Of a stretch of 64,000 bases of DNA, positions 8,282 to 17,529 are shown in pieces. Source of the stretch: UMGS1590 sp963558655 (GTDB taxonomy: Bacteria; Bacillota; Peptococcia; Peptococcales; Peptococcaceae); NCBI GenBank assembly GCA_963558655.1, contig CAUWHJ010000011.1:1-64000 (forward strand), in the 5' to 3' direction. The notes beneath the pieces are model-generated. The model was not told the DNA's origin and made no database searches. It saw only the letters and a list, made by a program, of their open reading frames with translations. A program made the translations under genes and the position numbers. Numbering within the stretch: position 1 is the first letter of the stretch; every line of letters starts with the position of its first letter.

Positions 8282-9217
8282 ATGACAACTTCGTTAAAAG
8301 ATGTAAGTAGTGCTCAAATGATTCGTGCTTTAGCTGATATGAATTGCTTTGAACAAGAATGCACAATTTATGGCTTTGTTTGGATGGATCCTGATGGCGT
8401 AAGACGATATACAACGAGTGAGAAGCTATTGTATATCTATCGCTCCTTTGAAGAAAAGACATTAAAACATTATGCGATGTCTCCCATTGAACAGTGGACA
8501 ACACGTGTTGTTTTAAAAGAAGAAACCTATGAAGATACAATATTTTTCTTGAAATTACAATTAAGTAATTTGTTGAAAGAAAAATATAATGATCAATATT
8601 TTGAAATTATTAGTCGATTGTGTATTATTAAATCGGATTCACAAGCAGAAGAGATCTTAGCACAATGGCAAGAGGAAATCGATGGATACTACGACGCTGA
8701 TGCAATAGAACTATTTGAAGGGGCTTTGCATTATGCGTGTATGACGAAGCATATCACAAAAGAGCGTTATTCTTTACTCTACCAATGGATTCAATATTAT
8801 AAGAATCAAATTGGGCGAAAAATACAAATAAAAGATAACTTTGAACGGACATTTTTTGGTATTGCTTATGAGTGCGCGGACCATAGTTATAATTATTTTT
8901 GTAATGCTAATCAACAAGTTGTTTTAGAGCGGATGAGAGCTTTAGATAACGAAGGGTGTTTTCATACAGGAATATATTCAAAAACATATTGGTATCATAC
9001 AAGTCAGGAATTGAAAGAGATTCGGACCAATTTTGAACAGAAGTTGCGAACAGTGATGAATGATTATTATTTAAAAAAAATGGATTTTCTAAGATCATTA
9101 AAAATATTTGGCGAACAAGAATTTGTCAATCAGTGTATTAAAGAAGTGCAACAAAATTGTTCTATTGAAGCTGCAAAAGGACTTCAATATTGGGTAAATC
9201 GATGGAATTTGTTATAA
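8282..9217 (+). CDS. Unknown protein, third gene of zinc-ribbon/ABC cluster
   Basis: A 311-residue soluble, tyrosine-, glutamate- and glutamine-rich protein with no membrane segment, signal peptide or motif that I recognise. It is predicted to be mostly helical. Start chosen at ATG 8282, six bases after AGAGGTGAG; two in-frame GTG codons just before it overlap that site. It begins 18 bases after the ABC ATPase, and the three genes form one transcription unit ahead of the LysR2 gene. Function unknown; co-translation suggests it works with the ATPase and the zinc-ribbon protein. Confidence 0.75.
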   Translation: MTTSLKDVSSAQMIRALADMNCFEQECTIYGFVWMDPDGVRRYTTSEKLLYIYRSFEEKTLKHYAMSPIEQWTTRVVLKEETYEDTIFFLKLQLSNLLKEKYNDQYFEIISRLCIIKSDSQAEEILAQWQEEIDGYYDADAIELFEGALHYACMTKHITKERYSLLYQWIQYYKNQIGRKIQIKDNFERTFFGIAYECADHSYNYFCNANQQVVLERMRALDNEGCFHTGIYSKTYWYHTSQELKEIRTNFEQKLRTVMNDYYLKKMDFLRSLKIFGEQEFVNQCIKEVQQNCSIEAAKGLQYWVNRWNLL

Positions 9218-9264
9218 TATTAGAAAATAACGTAATAAATTGGCGGTAAAAGGAGAGTGGCGTC

Positions 9265-10173
9265 ATGAATACTGACCAAGTAATGGTATTAATTGATTTA
9301 GCACAAACGCACTCTTTTAATCAAACGGCAGAACGCTTATATACAACGCAACAAAATATTTCATATAAGATGAAACAACTCGAACGGGAGTTGCAGACAA
9401 AGATTTTTTTAAGATCTAATAATGGTGTAGAATTTACCGCAGATGGTGAATATGTATTACAATGTGCACATGAAATGGAACGGTCTTATCGATTACTGAA
9501 AGAAAAAATAGTATTTGGCTCTAAACAAGATGAGCATAGTGTTAATGTAGTGAGATTATATATTTCGTCAGTCTTGTTATCTTCTAAAATGACGCAAGTT
9601 ATTAAAGTATTTAACAAAAAATTTCCGGAAGTAAAATTAGTTATTAAAGAAATTGCTCCTGATAAGGTGATTCATTCACTATTTTCTTATAAATGTGATA
9701 TTGCGTTTTGTTCTATTAATGAAGGTTTCTATGCACCTTTTCATAAAGAATGCCAGAAAAGAGGAATTACAAGTTATCTTGTTCAGAAAGATTCTGCACT
9801 TGCAGTTGTATCTGAAATGTCAGGACTTGCTGACAAAGAGAAGCTTTCTTTGTATGATTTAACGCATCAGCCTAAGAGTATTTTTGGCATGCTTCCACTA
9901 GATTATTTTGGCAAAAATACAGAGCCGTTTATTTTATATGAAAATAGTAATTTGGGTATTCATAAACAATTAATTAGAGAAGAAGGGGTTATTTGTTTTA
10001 CTTCACAAATAACATATGATCATTTATTTTTAGAAGATGATTTTTTAGCAAAACCTTTTGATTACCCCACGCTACCTATTGAGCATATTATTATGAGTAG
10101 AGAAATAATGAAAAGTGAAGAGATGTTGTATCTAGAACAGCTTTTGATTCAATCCTTTAATGAGTCAGAATGA
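9265..10173 (+). CDS. LysR-family transcriptional regulator (LysR2)
   Basis: A 302-residue LysR-type regulator: N-terminal winged helix-turn-helix (HSFNQTAERLYTTQQNIS, residues about 15-35) and a C-terminal effector-binding domain. It resembles LysR1 in length and in phrases such as the SSVLLSS and CDIAFCSINE segments, so the two are paralogues. ATG 9265 follows AAAAGGAGAG. It lies 47 bases after the unknown gene and faces the leftward DASS2 gene, so its targets are likely either the preceding three-gene cluster or the DASS2/DASS3/PDE3 genes on the other strand. Confidence 0.88.
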   Translation: MNTDQVMVLIDLAQTHSFNQTAERLYTTQQNISYKMKQLERELQTKIFLRSNNGVEFTADGEYVLQCAHEMERSYRLLKEKIVFGSKQDEHSVNVVRLYISSVLLSSKMTQVIKVFNKKFPEVKLVIKEIAPDKVIHSLFSYKCDIAFCSINEGFYAPFHKECQKRGITSYLVQKDSALAVVSEMSGLADKEKLSLYDLTHQPKSIFGMLPLDYFGKNTEPFILYENSNLGIHKQLIREEGVICFTSQITYDHLFLEDDFLAKPFDYPTLPIEHIIMSREIMKSEEMLYLEQLLIQSFNESE

Positions 10174-10216
10174 CAACAAGACAATGAATGTTGCGTTGCT
10201 TCCTTTGGTGATAATA

Positions 10217-10304
10217 AAATACACTCCACGATTGTACTTATATTTTACATGTTAGTAGCCGATATCATTGCTGCTATCATGTAGTACTTTCGTGGAGTGT
10301 ATTT
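10217..10304. terminator. Long imperfect hairpin between convergent genes
   Basis: The outer arms are a perfect 15-bp inverted repeat (AAATACACTCCACGA 10217-10231; TCGTGGAGTGTATTT 10290-10304). Inside, GTAC pairs with GTAC and an ACATGTTAGTAGC arm pairs with GCTGCTATCATGT with only small mismatches, so nearly the whole 88 bases folds into one rod. It sits between the stops of LysR2 (+) and DASS2 (-) and should act as a bidirectional terminator. Its length is unusual for a simple terminator. Confidence 0.75.
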
Positions 10305-10315
10305 AGATTGAAAGG

Positions 10316-11758
10316 TTATACCATGAACTTAAGACCAAGAGGAATCATTACTAATGCCATAATAATTGTAAGGAAAACAAACATTATGAATCCAGCGGTA
10401 TAAGCTGACTTTGTTGTGGTAAATTCGTGCGCATGAATCATTGCACCGTTTACAGAACCAGCGGGAGTGATTAAGCCAATGACGCCGAAAACAGTAATAA
10501 CCATTAGAGCGACTTGCAGGTTAAAATCTGCTTGTGCTGAAAGTGCCATCGCAATAGTCATCATGGTTATTGTAACAGCAACGTTATTTGCAAAGTTAGT
10601 TAACAAGAATGTAATAATCCCAAGAATAAGAACGAACATATAGTCGGATAAACCCAGTAAAGGAGTAATTAATTGGCCGACAACTGCTGTAATTCCTGTA
10701 GATTCGTCAGTAATTTGACCAGCAACAACCATTGCAGAGGCAACAACAAGTATTAAATCCCAATAAAAATAGCTTGGTGCAGTCTTTTTATTTAAAACTG
10801 GTTCTCCATCAACTTTCCAGATCATTGCAAGTGCTATTAAGAAAATAACCCAACCGTAAACTCCAACTTTACCGAAATATGCACGGATACCTTCAGTACC
10901 AGCTGCGAAACTTAGGAAAATGCAACCTATAATATTAGCTAACAGTAGAATGAGTACTACCTTTTGACGTTTGGTTAATGGTTTTACTTCTTTTGTAAAA
11001 TGAGTGATATCGATATTTTTAAGCTTATCAACTTTACAACCTGGTACGATGAACATAACCAAAATCCAACCAATACAAGTAACAGCAAGTGTTATAACTT
11101 CGCTAATAATCCAACCGCCCATATTGATTTGTACTCCAGCTTTTGTTGCCATACCGACCGTCATTAAACACCAACCTCTAAATGGTAGCAGGGAAAAGGC
11201 TACAGAGCAGACAACCATAAAACCCATTAAAACCATTGCAGGATATAAATCACCTTTTTTATAGCCTGCTTGTTCAAAGATTGCTTGATAGACAACAAAC
11301 ATAATTAGCGCAACTAGTGTCTGATTTACTAAAATTGTTGCAAGCGCAGGACCGAGGATAATAAGTGCTGTTAGAAGCCAAGGTTTCCCTTGAGTAAATT
11401 TGGCACTTAGAAGTTTGCTAGACATCCATTGAGTTAAATTACTATCTTGTAGCATTCCAACAAAAAACATGGATAGAAGCATTAGCATAACAGATTCATT
11501 TCCAAAAGCAGCTGCTATTGCTTCACCAGCTGTACCATAATCAGTTAATGCGAGAGCAACTAAACCTAATAATGATGTCCATATTAAGTTATCAGCATCA
11601 ACTGACCAGCCATAAATCATGCCAATAAAAATACCGATGATTGCCATACCATACGGAGTAATTCCTCCGATAGGTGGAATAAAGCGGAAAAATAACATTA
11701 TCGCAAGGGTAATTGCAAAATGAATATATTTGTGATCTTTCTTTACTTCTGTAGTCAT
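10316..11758 (-). CDS. DASS/SLC13-type anion:sodium symporter (DASS2)
   Basis: A 480-residue polytopic transporter. The N-terminal RFIPPIGGITPYGM segment and the late FLLTNFANNVAVTITMM loop place it in the divalent anion:Na+ symporter group. It is more divergent than DASS1 and DASS3: the second half-motif is ITPAGSVNGAM rather than TPAASPVTAV, which may reflect another substrate. Start taken as ATG 11758, 7 bases after GGAGGTG; a TTG 15 bases upstream overlaps the Shine-Dalgarno. It is the last gene of the leftward series PDE3-DASS3-DASS2. Confidence 0.8.
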   Translation of the reverse strand: MTTEVKKDHKYIHFAITLAIMLFFRFIPPIGGITPYGMAIIGIFIGMIYGWSVDADNLIWTSLLGLVALALTDYGTAGEAIAAAFGNESVMLMLLSMFFVGMLQDSNLTQWMSSKLLSAKFTQGKPWLLTALIILGPALATILVNQTLVALIMFVVYQAIFEQAGYKKGDLYPAMVLMGFMVVCSVAFSLLPFRGWCLMTVGMATKAGVQINMGGWIISEVITLAVTCIGWILVMFIVPGCKVDKLKNIDITHFTKEVKPLTKRQKVVLILLLANIIGCIFLSFAAGTEGIRAYFGKVGVYGWVIFLIALAMIWKVDGEPVLNKKTAPSYFYWDLILVVASAMVVAGQITDESTGITAVVGQLITPLLGLSDYMFVLILGIITFLLTNFANNVAVTITMMTIAMALSAQADFNLQVALMVITVFGVIGLITPAGSVNGAMIHAHEFTTTKSAYTAGFIMFVFLTIIMALVMIPLGLKFMV

Positions 11759-11888
11759 TTTTAACACCTCCAAAATTTGGAATCCAAGTAAAATTCTAGT
11801 TAAGTTTGAAAGACTTTGATTTATTTTTTTCTCGGTCTACTTTAAGGGGGCAATTCAAGTCAGAATGGTTTTGTAATGATTTATTGTT

Positions 11889-13295
11889 TTAGAAAATGAG
11901 ATTAATTAATGGCCAACCGATACACAAAGTAACAACAAACATAATTGGTATGATTTTTAAAGCAGCTTTTGTCATAGACTTTGAATCAGCCATTTCTTGG
12001 CTCATTGCAACGGCGGTAACAGGTGATGCAGCTGGAGTTGCAAGAGCAAATTGTGTCATTATAAATAACAACACGATCATACCTGTTGGAGCAAGTCCGA
12101 TCATAGTGGAAAAGTTAACTATGAATGGCATAATAAGAATTACAATGACGGTATTATTTGCGAAATTAGTTAGCAAACATGCAAATAATAAAGCGACAAT
12201 TATGAATACTAAAGGTGGAAGTTGAGTAAAAGGCGTCAACAACATTGACATTGCGCTAGTAATACCAGTTTCAGGTGTATTCATTGTTGCAGAAATGACC
12301 ATTATATAAGTCATCATTAATACAAGACCCCAAGGTGTGGTTTTTAGAGCTTGTTCTGCGTCAACAAGTTTACCTCCATTAATAGATGGAAGAAGATCAA
12401 GAACAGCAATAATGAGAAAACCAATACATACCATACCGACACGAGCCAATTCCTCTGAGAGTTGTCCTAATGGTAAGGATGAAAGAATAAGGGTCAAAAC
12501 GAACACCAAAAAACTTCCTAAAGCAAAAATTTGATCACGATTCATTGATTTAACTTCGCCATCAGGAACGAAATTTGTCATTTTTGAAACGTCTACATGA
12601 AAAACAAACTTACATAGGAGAATGTAGACTGTAATTAAAAAGACTCCAAAGATGATCATTGCAATTAAATAAGTTACGAAATTTAACGGATAATCTGGGA
12701 ACATGGTATTATAGGACATAACCAAAGTTAAACCGGTTCCTAGAAAAGGGAAAAGTACTTGACCAAGCATAGAAGAAAATGCAATTCCGAGATATACAAA
12801 AATAGGGAATTTTTCGTTTTTTTCATAGCCAGTTTGTTTGCATATCTGGGTTACGAATGAACAAAAAACTAAACACATAATAATTGGATTTGTAAAACCT
12901 AGTAAAAAAGCTACCATAAAGAGAATCCACAATGTAAAGAACCCTTTTCCTTGTAAGGCTTTGCTGGTTAAAACTTTATCAATTATCCATTTAAAGGTTC
13001 CGGTATGTTGGCATGCTTCGATTATTGGCCCTATAAATACAAGACCAAAAAATACTAATGATCCAAATCCGTAGCTTAATACACTTTGCATATCCAAACT
13101 CATAGTTATTGAAGCAAGAGCGATTACGCTAGGCCAAAACATACCGATAACAATCCAACCATATATTGCGCCAATGAAACTACCCAATATACCCATACCT
13201 TGTTCTGTTATGCCTGCAAAAGGTGGAATGAAGCGAAACAATAAACATAGCGCGGCACAGATAAAATAAGGATATAATTTTAATTTTTTTTCCAT
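11889..13295 (-). CDS. DASS/SLC13-type anion:sodium symporter (DASS3)
   Basis: A 468-residue polytopic transporter, the close paralogue of DASS1 (shared motifs LLTNFANNTVIVILIMP and TPAASPVTAV near the C-terminus). ATG 13295 follows AAGGAGGG. It is the first transporter downstream of PDE3, with a terminator hairpin between them; DASS2 follows after 130 bases. Probably imports an anionic compound used by PDE3, by sodium symport across the inner membrane. Substrate not identifiable from sequence. Confidence 0.82.
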   Translation of the reverse strand: MEKKLKLYPYFICAALCLLFRFIPPFAGITEQGMGILGSFIGAIYGWIVIGMFWPSVIALASITMSLDMQSVLSYGFGSLVFFGLVFIGPIIEACQHTGTFKWIIDKVLTSKALQGKGFFTLWILFMVAFLLGFTNPIIMCLVFCSFVTQICKQTGYEKNEKFPIFVYLGIAFSSMLGQVLFPFLGTGLTLVMSYNTMFPDYPLNFVTYLIAMIIFGVFLITVYILLCKFVFHVDVSKMTNFVPDGEVKSMNRDQIFALGSFLVFVLTLILSSLPLGQLSEELARVGMVCIGFLIIAVLDLLPSINGGKLVDAEQALKTTPWGLVLMMTYIMVISATMNTPETGITSAMSMLLTPFTQLPPLVFIIVALLFACLLTNFANNTVIVILIMPFIVNFSTMIGLAPTGMIVLLFIMTQFALATPAASPVTAVAMSQEMADSKSMTKAALKIIPIMFVVTLCIGWPLINLIF

Positions 13296-13350
13296 TCTGT
13301 ATTACCCTCCTTAAAGAGAATTAATTAAAAAAATGGAGATAATGATGGTT

Positions 13351-13400
13351 TTAAAAATCAAGTATAGAAATGAAAGAGATACAATCATTTCTATACTTGA
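13351..13400 (-). terminator. Terminator after PDE3
   Basis: A 16-bp perfect stem (13358-13373 with 13385-13400, loop 13374-13384) is followed on the minus strand by TTTTTAA. This is a good rho-independent terminator for PDE3. Only about 60 bases remain before DASS3 and no convincing promoter was seen there, so readthrough may set transporter level. Confidence 0.75.
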
Positions 13401-13474
13401 AAATAAAGATAAAATATTCTTAGTATAAGATGAAGGTTACTATTGTTAAACAAACCTGTTTTATTTAATAGCGC

Positions 13475-15571
13475 TTACATCTTTTCAGTGAAAATTTGGT
13501 AAGCAGGTGCTCCTTCACATTGTTCTGGCATATCAACGCCCAATAAAACTGCTGCGGTAGGAGCTAGATCTACTTCACGTACATAACGATCTGTACGATA
13601 GTTTTTCTTAATGCCAGGGCCTGCGGCTAGGAAGATAGGAGACAGGGATGTATCATTATGTCCCCAAGCAGTCGAGAGGCCAGGACCGTGATCTTCAACA
13701 TAGCTTTCATGAATAACAAAGACAATATCGGATCCCATAGGTCCCCCTAAGCCGAGCAAGATAGCATCTTTGTTGTGCAAAGCAAGTGCTACGATACGTT
13801 TCCCAGTTTTAGGATGTTTGTAACTATAGAGATCGGTAATAATTTGTTCTTCAAGCTCATATTTGTCAGCAGGATCAACGATACCATGTGGGTCGCGACC
13901 TTTTAAATTGATGTAAATGCTATTAGAACGTGTCATAATAGCTTTTGTCTTTGTCCAATCAATTTCCGCCAATTCTTTTCCGTTTTCATCTGTTTTTAAG
14001 ACTGTGTAGCCTAACGAATGAAGAGGTTCTAAGCATACGCCGGTATTATCGCCTAACGCTACAGCTTCTTCTTCAGCGCAAACAAGTGCATGATCAGAGA
14101 AGATCATAATTGTCCAGCCTTCATCAATTAAATGCATAAAGCTTCCAATATAATCATCTGTGACTTTATAAGTTGCTTCAGCAAATTTGACGACTTCACT
14201 TTCATCATAACGGGATGTGTCGCGATTTTTGAGATACTTCATATAATTATGGCTCTGTAGGTCAATGTTATGCATGTGAGAGAAAATAACTTCCACACCT
14301 TTTTCTTCGATCATGTAATGCATGACTTTGGATTGCCATTCAGCAGCTTTAGTCCACTGTTCGTTGTTGCATTTTAAGATTAAGTCAGCATCATTACCAC
14401 TCATTTGGCTGGTTGGCTGTGGTGGTCCGAATTTATCAGTGACTTCTTTGAAAAGAGATTTAGGGAACCAAACGGAATCATCTTCACAGCTCATACCACG
14501 AGATGCCCAGATGCGCACATAACTGCCATCTTCGGCTATTTTAAGAAGACGCATGTTACGATATACTTTTTCTTCGCCTTTAGCAGAAGGAACTACATCA
14601 TAAACGCCGGTAAAAACATCATTTTCCAGAATGGTAATAGGTTCTGAGGTATTTTTATCTTTATAAATTGCGACCTTGTCATAGATGCCTTCTTCATTTT
14701 TAAGGATTAAGGCAAAACGTTGCACTTTACCATAGAAAGTTATGATGACAAATTCTTTAGCATCAGCAGGGATATCAAACCCCCAACCATTGGCAGGATA
14801 GACAGGAGAAATAGAACAACCAGTTGGGAAGTCTGCTAAATGCCACATAAGACCTTTTAATTCATCAAAAATAATATTGTCAACGACAAAGCTTTTATCA
14901 GGAGAGTAACCTTCAACATTAATAAAATCTTTATACCAATGTTGATAATTTTTGAGCCGTTCTTTAGCTTCAGGCGTGGTACCGTGTCCAGAGGTTGGAG
15001 GCATGGAGAACTTTAATTGTTCATCCCCTTCCACATCTGAAGTGATGACAGACATTGGCATATAGGAAGGTTTTTCAGCTTTTGTACTTGCAACATAAAG
15101 CATATCGACATCACGCACAGAAGACCATGCACAACAAGCACCTGGGCTAGAACCATCAATAGTAATTAAGTTTTCACTATCACTGGTTGGAGGAAAACTT
15201 CCGCCTGGCCAATGCATGACAAGTGTTTTTTTACCAGCTTCAGCAGTAACATTAAAAAGTGGTTGAGCTTTTAGGAAGCGGGAAGAGAATGCACCAAGGG
15301 TGATGTCCTTATCGTTTTCAGCAGAAAGATTATAATCCATAATTCCGTGAGTCATTGGGTAGCAACCGGTTGCTAAAGTAGCCCACATTGGTGGTGTAAT
15401 GGTTGGATTTGCGCCAAGCATCATTAAATCATCTCGACAACTCCCTATATCCATTAGCTTTTTGAAGTTTGGCATTTTTCCTTCGTTGACGAGCCTTTTG
15501 GTAAAGCGTGGATCCATGCCATCAACGCCAAGTAATAATAACTTGTCTGTCAATCCTTTTGAACGTAACAT
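13475..15571 (-). CDS. Phosphodiesterase/pyrophosphatase-like enzyme (PDE3)
   Basis: A 698-residue paralogue of PDE1/2/4 on the minus strand. Motifs: GVDGMDP (metal Asp), nucleophile region PTITPPMWATLATG, SHMHNIDLQSH, SDHA, VEDHGPG, DTSLSPIFLAAGPGI and VDLAPT. ATG 15571 has AAGGAGG 7 bases upstream, so its N-terminus (MLRSKGLTDK) is the best guide to what PDE2 has lost. No signal peptide; cytoplasmic. The central region (about residues 150-330) is the most divergent part among the four copies and probably shapes substrate choice, while the C-terminal VDPADKYELEEQIITDLY block is nearly invariant. First gene of a leftward unit with DASS3 and DASS2. Confidence 0.8.
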   Translation of the reverse strand: MLRSKGLTDKLLLLGVDGMDPRFTKRLVNEGKMPNFKKLMDIGSCRDDLMMLGANPTITPPMWATLATGCYPMTHGIMDYNLSAENDKDITLGAFSSRFLKAQPLFNVTAEAGKKTLVMHWPGGSFPPTSDSENLITIDGSSPGACCAWSSVRDVDMLYVASTKAEKPSYMPMSVITSDVEGDEQLKFSMPPTSGHGTTPEAKERLKNYQHWYKDFINVEGYSPDKSFVVDNIIFDELKGLMWHLADFPTGCSISPVYPANGWGFDIPADAKEFVIITFYGKVQRFALILKNEEGIYDKVAIYKDKNTSEPITILENDVFTGVYDVVPSAKGEEKVYRNMRLLKIAEDGSYVRIWASRGMSCEDDSVWFPKSLFKEVTDKFGPPQPTSQMSGNDADLILKCNNEQWTKAAEWQSKVMHYMIEEKGVEVIFSHMHNIDLQSHNYMKYLKNRDTSRYDESEVVKFAEATYKVTDDYIGSFMHLIDEGWTIMIFSDHALVCAEEEAVALGDNTGVCLEPLHSLGYTVLKTDENGKELAEIDWTKTKAIMTRSNSIYINLKGRDPHGIVDPADKYELEEQIITDLYSYKHPKTGKRIVALALHNKDAILLGLGGPMGSDIVFVIHESYVEDHGPGLSTAWGHNDTSLSPIFLAAGPGIKKNYRTDRYVREVDLAPTAAVLLGVDMPEQCEGAPAYQIFTEKM

Positions 15572-15827
15572 AAGATAACCTCCTTAAAAATACAAACGAT
15601 AAATCTTGTTTATAAGATTATTATATAGAGAAAGAAGTACTTTGCCCAATCAGTTTTTGATTGTAGATTTCGAACTTGGGGTACATGGATATTTTGTAGG
15701 TAGAAAGGGAAATGATTTGTTTGGCTGGAGCTCTTTTGCATGCATTTTGGAGGGCAATGCTTGATTAAATAGGGGGATGGGTGAGTAGGGTTATTTGTGC
15801 TTAAAGTTCATATGATTATGAAAAATA
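15572..15827 (-). promoter_or_regulatory. PDE3 upstream region with promoter
   Basis: No gene is visible here. On the minus strand a TATAAT (15620-15625) is preceded by TTGGGC (15644-15649) at 18 bases, a plausible PDE3 promoter. The rest up to the terminator at 15828 shows no start with a Shine-Dalgarno and no clear repeat. Confidence 0.4.
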
Positions 15828-15870
15828 AAAAGCGAATGCTTCATACTTTTGAAGCATTCGCTTTTACTTA
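15828..15870. terminator. Terminator after SLH/C39 gene
   Basis: A 16-bp perfect stem (AAAAGCGAATGCTTCA 15828-15843, TGAAGCATTCGCTTTT 15850-15865) with A/T flanks lies just past the stop of the leftward SLH gene. Confidence 0.8.
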
Positions 15871-15885
15871 ATATTATTGATATTT

Positions 15886-17367
15886 TTAACGGATGACCAT
15901 GCCTTTTTGGCGTTGGTTCCAGCAGTATTCAAAGCTGGCAGAAGCAATCCAATATTGGTTGGTTTTGCCGGTGTTGTAATAATTGTAGGGATCGCTTACG
16001 AGGTAGCCGCGCGCAGGGTCGTAGCCGCAGATGAGGCGTGCGTGATTGTTGGAGACCATGGTGGTGGTATGGCCGTTGATGGAGAAGTCGCTGTAGCTGA
16101 CGGGTTTCCACCAGAATGTTTGGTAAGCGACGATGAAATTTCCAGCTAATAGTTCGTGGCGTACTTCTTCTATCGTAGCACCGCTAAAGTCTTCGCAGAG
16201 CGGAAGGCCACAGCGTTGGTTGCAGTAGGCTGCCAGCGGTGCAGGGTCGATGGAGCTATAACGGCCATCGCTGTAATAGGGCGAGCCAACGAAACCATCG
16301 GCTGGATTGGTGTCGGCGTAGGGAAGGTGGTCTAGAAAGTCTGTTGGTGAGATGCTAAGGGCAAAGCCTTTGCCTTGTAAGCCCATGAGGGCGGAGATTG
16401 GTTCGCAGCCCATTTCAGCATCAAGGTTGTCTAATTGGCTGATGTATGGAACACTGGCGGCGTATTGAGATGCTGTTTGCATAAGCACGCCATTGGCATT
16501 GGCTGTGTAGGCGCCCACGGTTTGGTTGGTCAGCAAATGGCCTTCGCGGTTGATGGCGTAGAGGAGACCGTTTATGTTGTGGATGCCGGGCGTAAAGATG
16601 AAGTTTTCGGCGGTGGTGCTGGTCCAGTTTTCGTTTTTCAGAGAAAAACTGGTTGTGTGTGGCACGGTAGCTTCCACGATGGCGGTGGCTGCCCAGTAGT
16701 CAGGCGTTACGTCTTTGTAAAGTCCTAGGGTGAGTAAGGCTTCGGCTTGATTTGCGTCACCGCGACGGTTGGTGATGCGGTTTAAGATGGCACAGGCTTC
16801 GGCGCGTGTGAGTGTGCTTTCCGGCCGGAAGGTGCCGTCGTCATAGCCGTTCACCCAATGAAGGGCGGCGGCTTGAGAAATGGCGTTAGCCGCCCAGTGG
16901 TCGGCTGCAACATCGCTAAAATGCAGGTCGGTGTCTATTTCAGTGGTTAGTTTTGTAAGAATGGCAACAAATTCTGCGCGTGTGATGGCGTCGTTGGGGC
17001 GAAAGGTGTTGCTGTTGCTGATGAGCCCAAGGCGGCACAATGCGCGGACAGGCTCAGCAAACCAGTCGTTTTTGGCGACATCGTGATAAGTGCAAGGCAA
17101 GGTGCCGCTTTCTGGCGCCTGCAACAGGCGGTAGATGAACGTTGCTGCTTCGGCACGTGTGACAGGGCGCGCAGGCTGCATGGTAGTGTCTGGATAGCCG
17201 GCCATATAGGCGGTGTGCTCGCGTGTGAGTGCAGGCGGCTGAGCGGCTGGCTGTGGCGGGGGCGTGCTTGGGACTTGGGCACTGCCGTGAAAAGAAATGC
17301 CACAGGGAATCGTGGTGATGCCCAAAAGCAGCAGCAACGATACAGTGCGTTTGACTTTTGTTTTCAT
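15886..17367 (-). CDS. Exported SLH-domain protein with C39-like cysteine peptidase domain
   Basis: A 493-residue secreted protein. Residues 1-31 form a signal peptide (KTKVKR basic start, LLLLLGITT core). About 50-200 hold two full and one partial S-layer homology repeats (VTRAEAATFIYRLL, ITRAEFVAILTKL, LTRAEACAILNRI), which anchor proteins to the cell wall polymer. About 300-490 resemble the C39-like peptidase family 2: catalytic Cys in EMGCEP, His in NNHARLICGY, Asp in LVSDPY. It probably cleaves or binds peptide in the envelope; target unknown. ATG 17365-17367 follows AAGGAAAG. It stands alone, between its own terminator and a divergent promoter region. Note G+C content clearly higher than the neighbouring PDE3 region. 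Confidence 0.85.
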   Translation of the reverse strand: MKTKVKRTVSLLLLLGITTIPCGISFHGSAQVPSTPPPQPAAQPPALTREHTAYMAGYPDTTMQPARPVTRAEAATFIYRLLQAPESGTLPCTYHDVAKNDWFAEPVRALCRLGLISNSNTFRPNDAITRAEFVAILTKLTTEIDTDLHFSDVAADHWAANAISQAAALHWVNGYDDGTFRPESTLTRAEACAILNRITNRRGDANQAEALLTLGLYKDVTPDYWAATAIVEATVPHTTSFSLKNENWTSTTAENFIFTPGIHNINGLLYAINREGHLLTNQTVGAYTANANGVLMQTASQYAASVPYISQLDNLDAEMGCEPISALMGLQGKGFALSISPTDFLDHLPYADTNPADGFVGSPYYSDGRYSSIDPAPLAAYCNQRCGLPLCEDFSGATIEEVRHELLAGNFIVAYQTFWWKPVSYSDFSINGHTTTMVSNNHARLICGYDPARGYLVSDPYNYYNTGKTNQYWIASASFEYCWNQRQKGMVIR

Positions 17368-17529
17368 AGCATTCTTCTTTCCTTAATAATATAGATGGCG
17401 ATGATAAAAGATAGACAAGGCTTGATTGTCCGGCATTTATTGTACACATTTTTGATGGCAAGGTATAGCGGAAAATGCGAAAAAGCGTCGTTTGCAAGAA
17501 ATTTTCTCAGGAAAAATCGCTCCCCTTTC

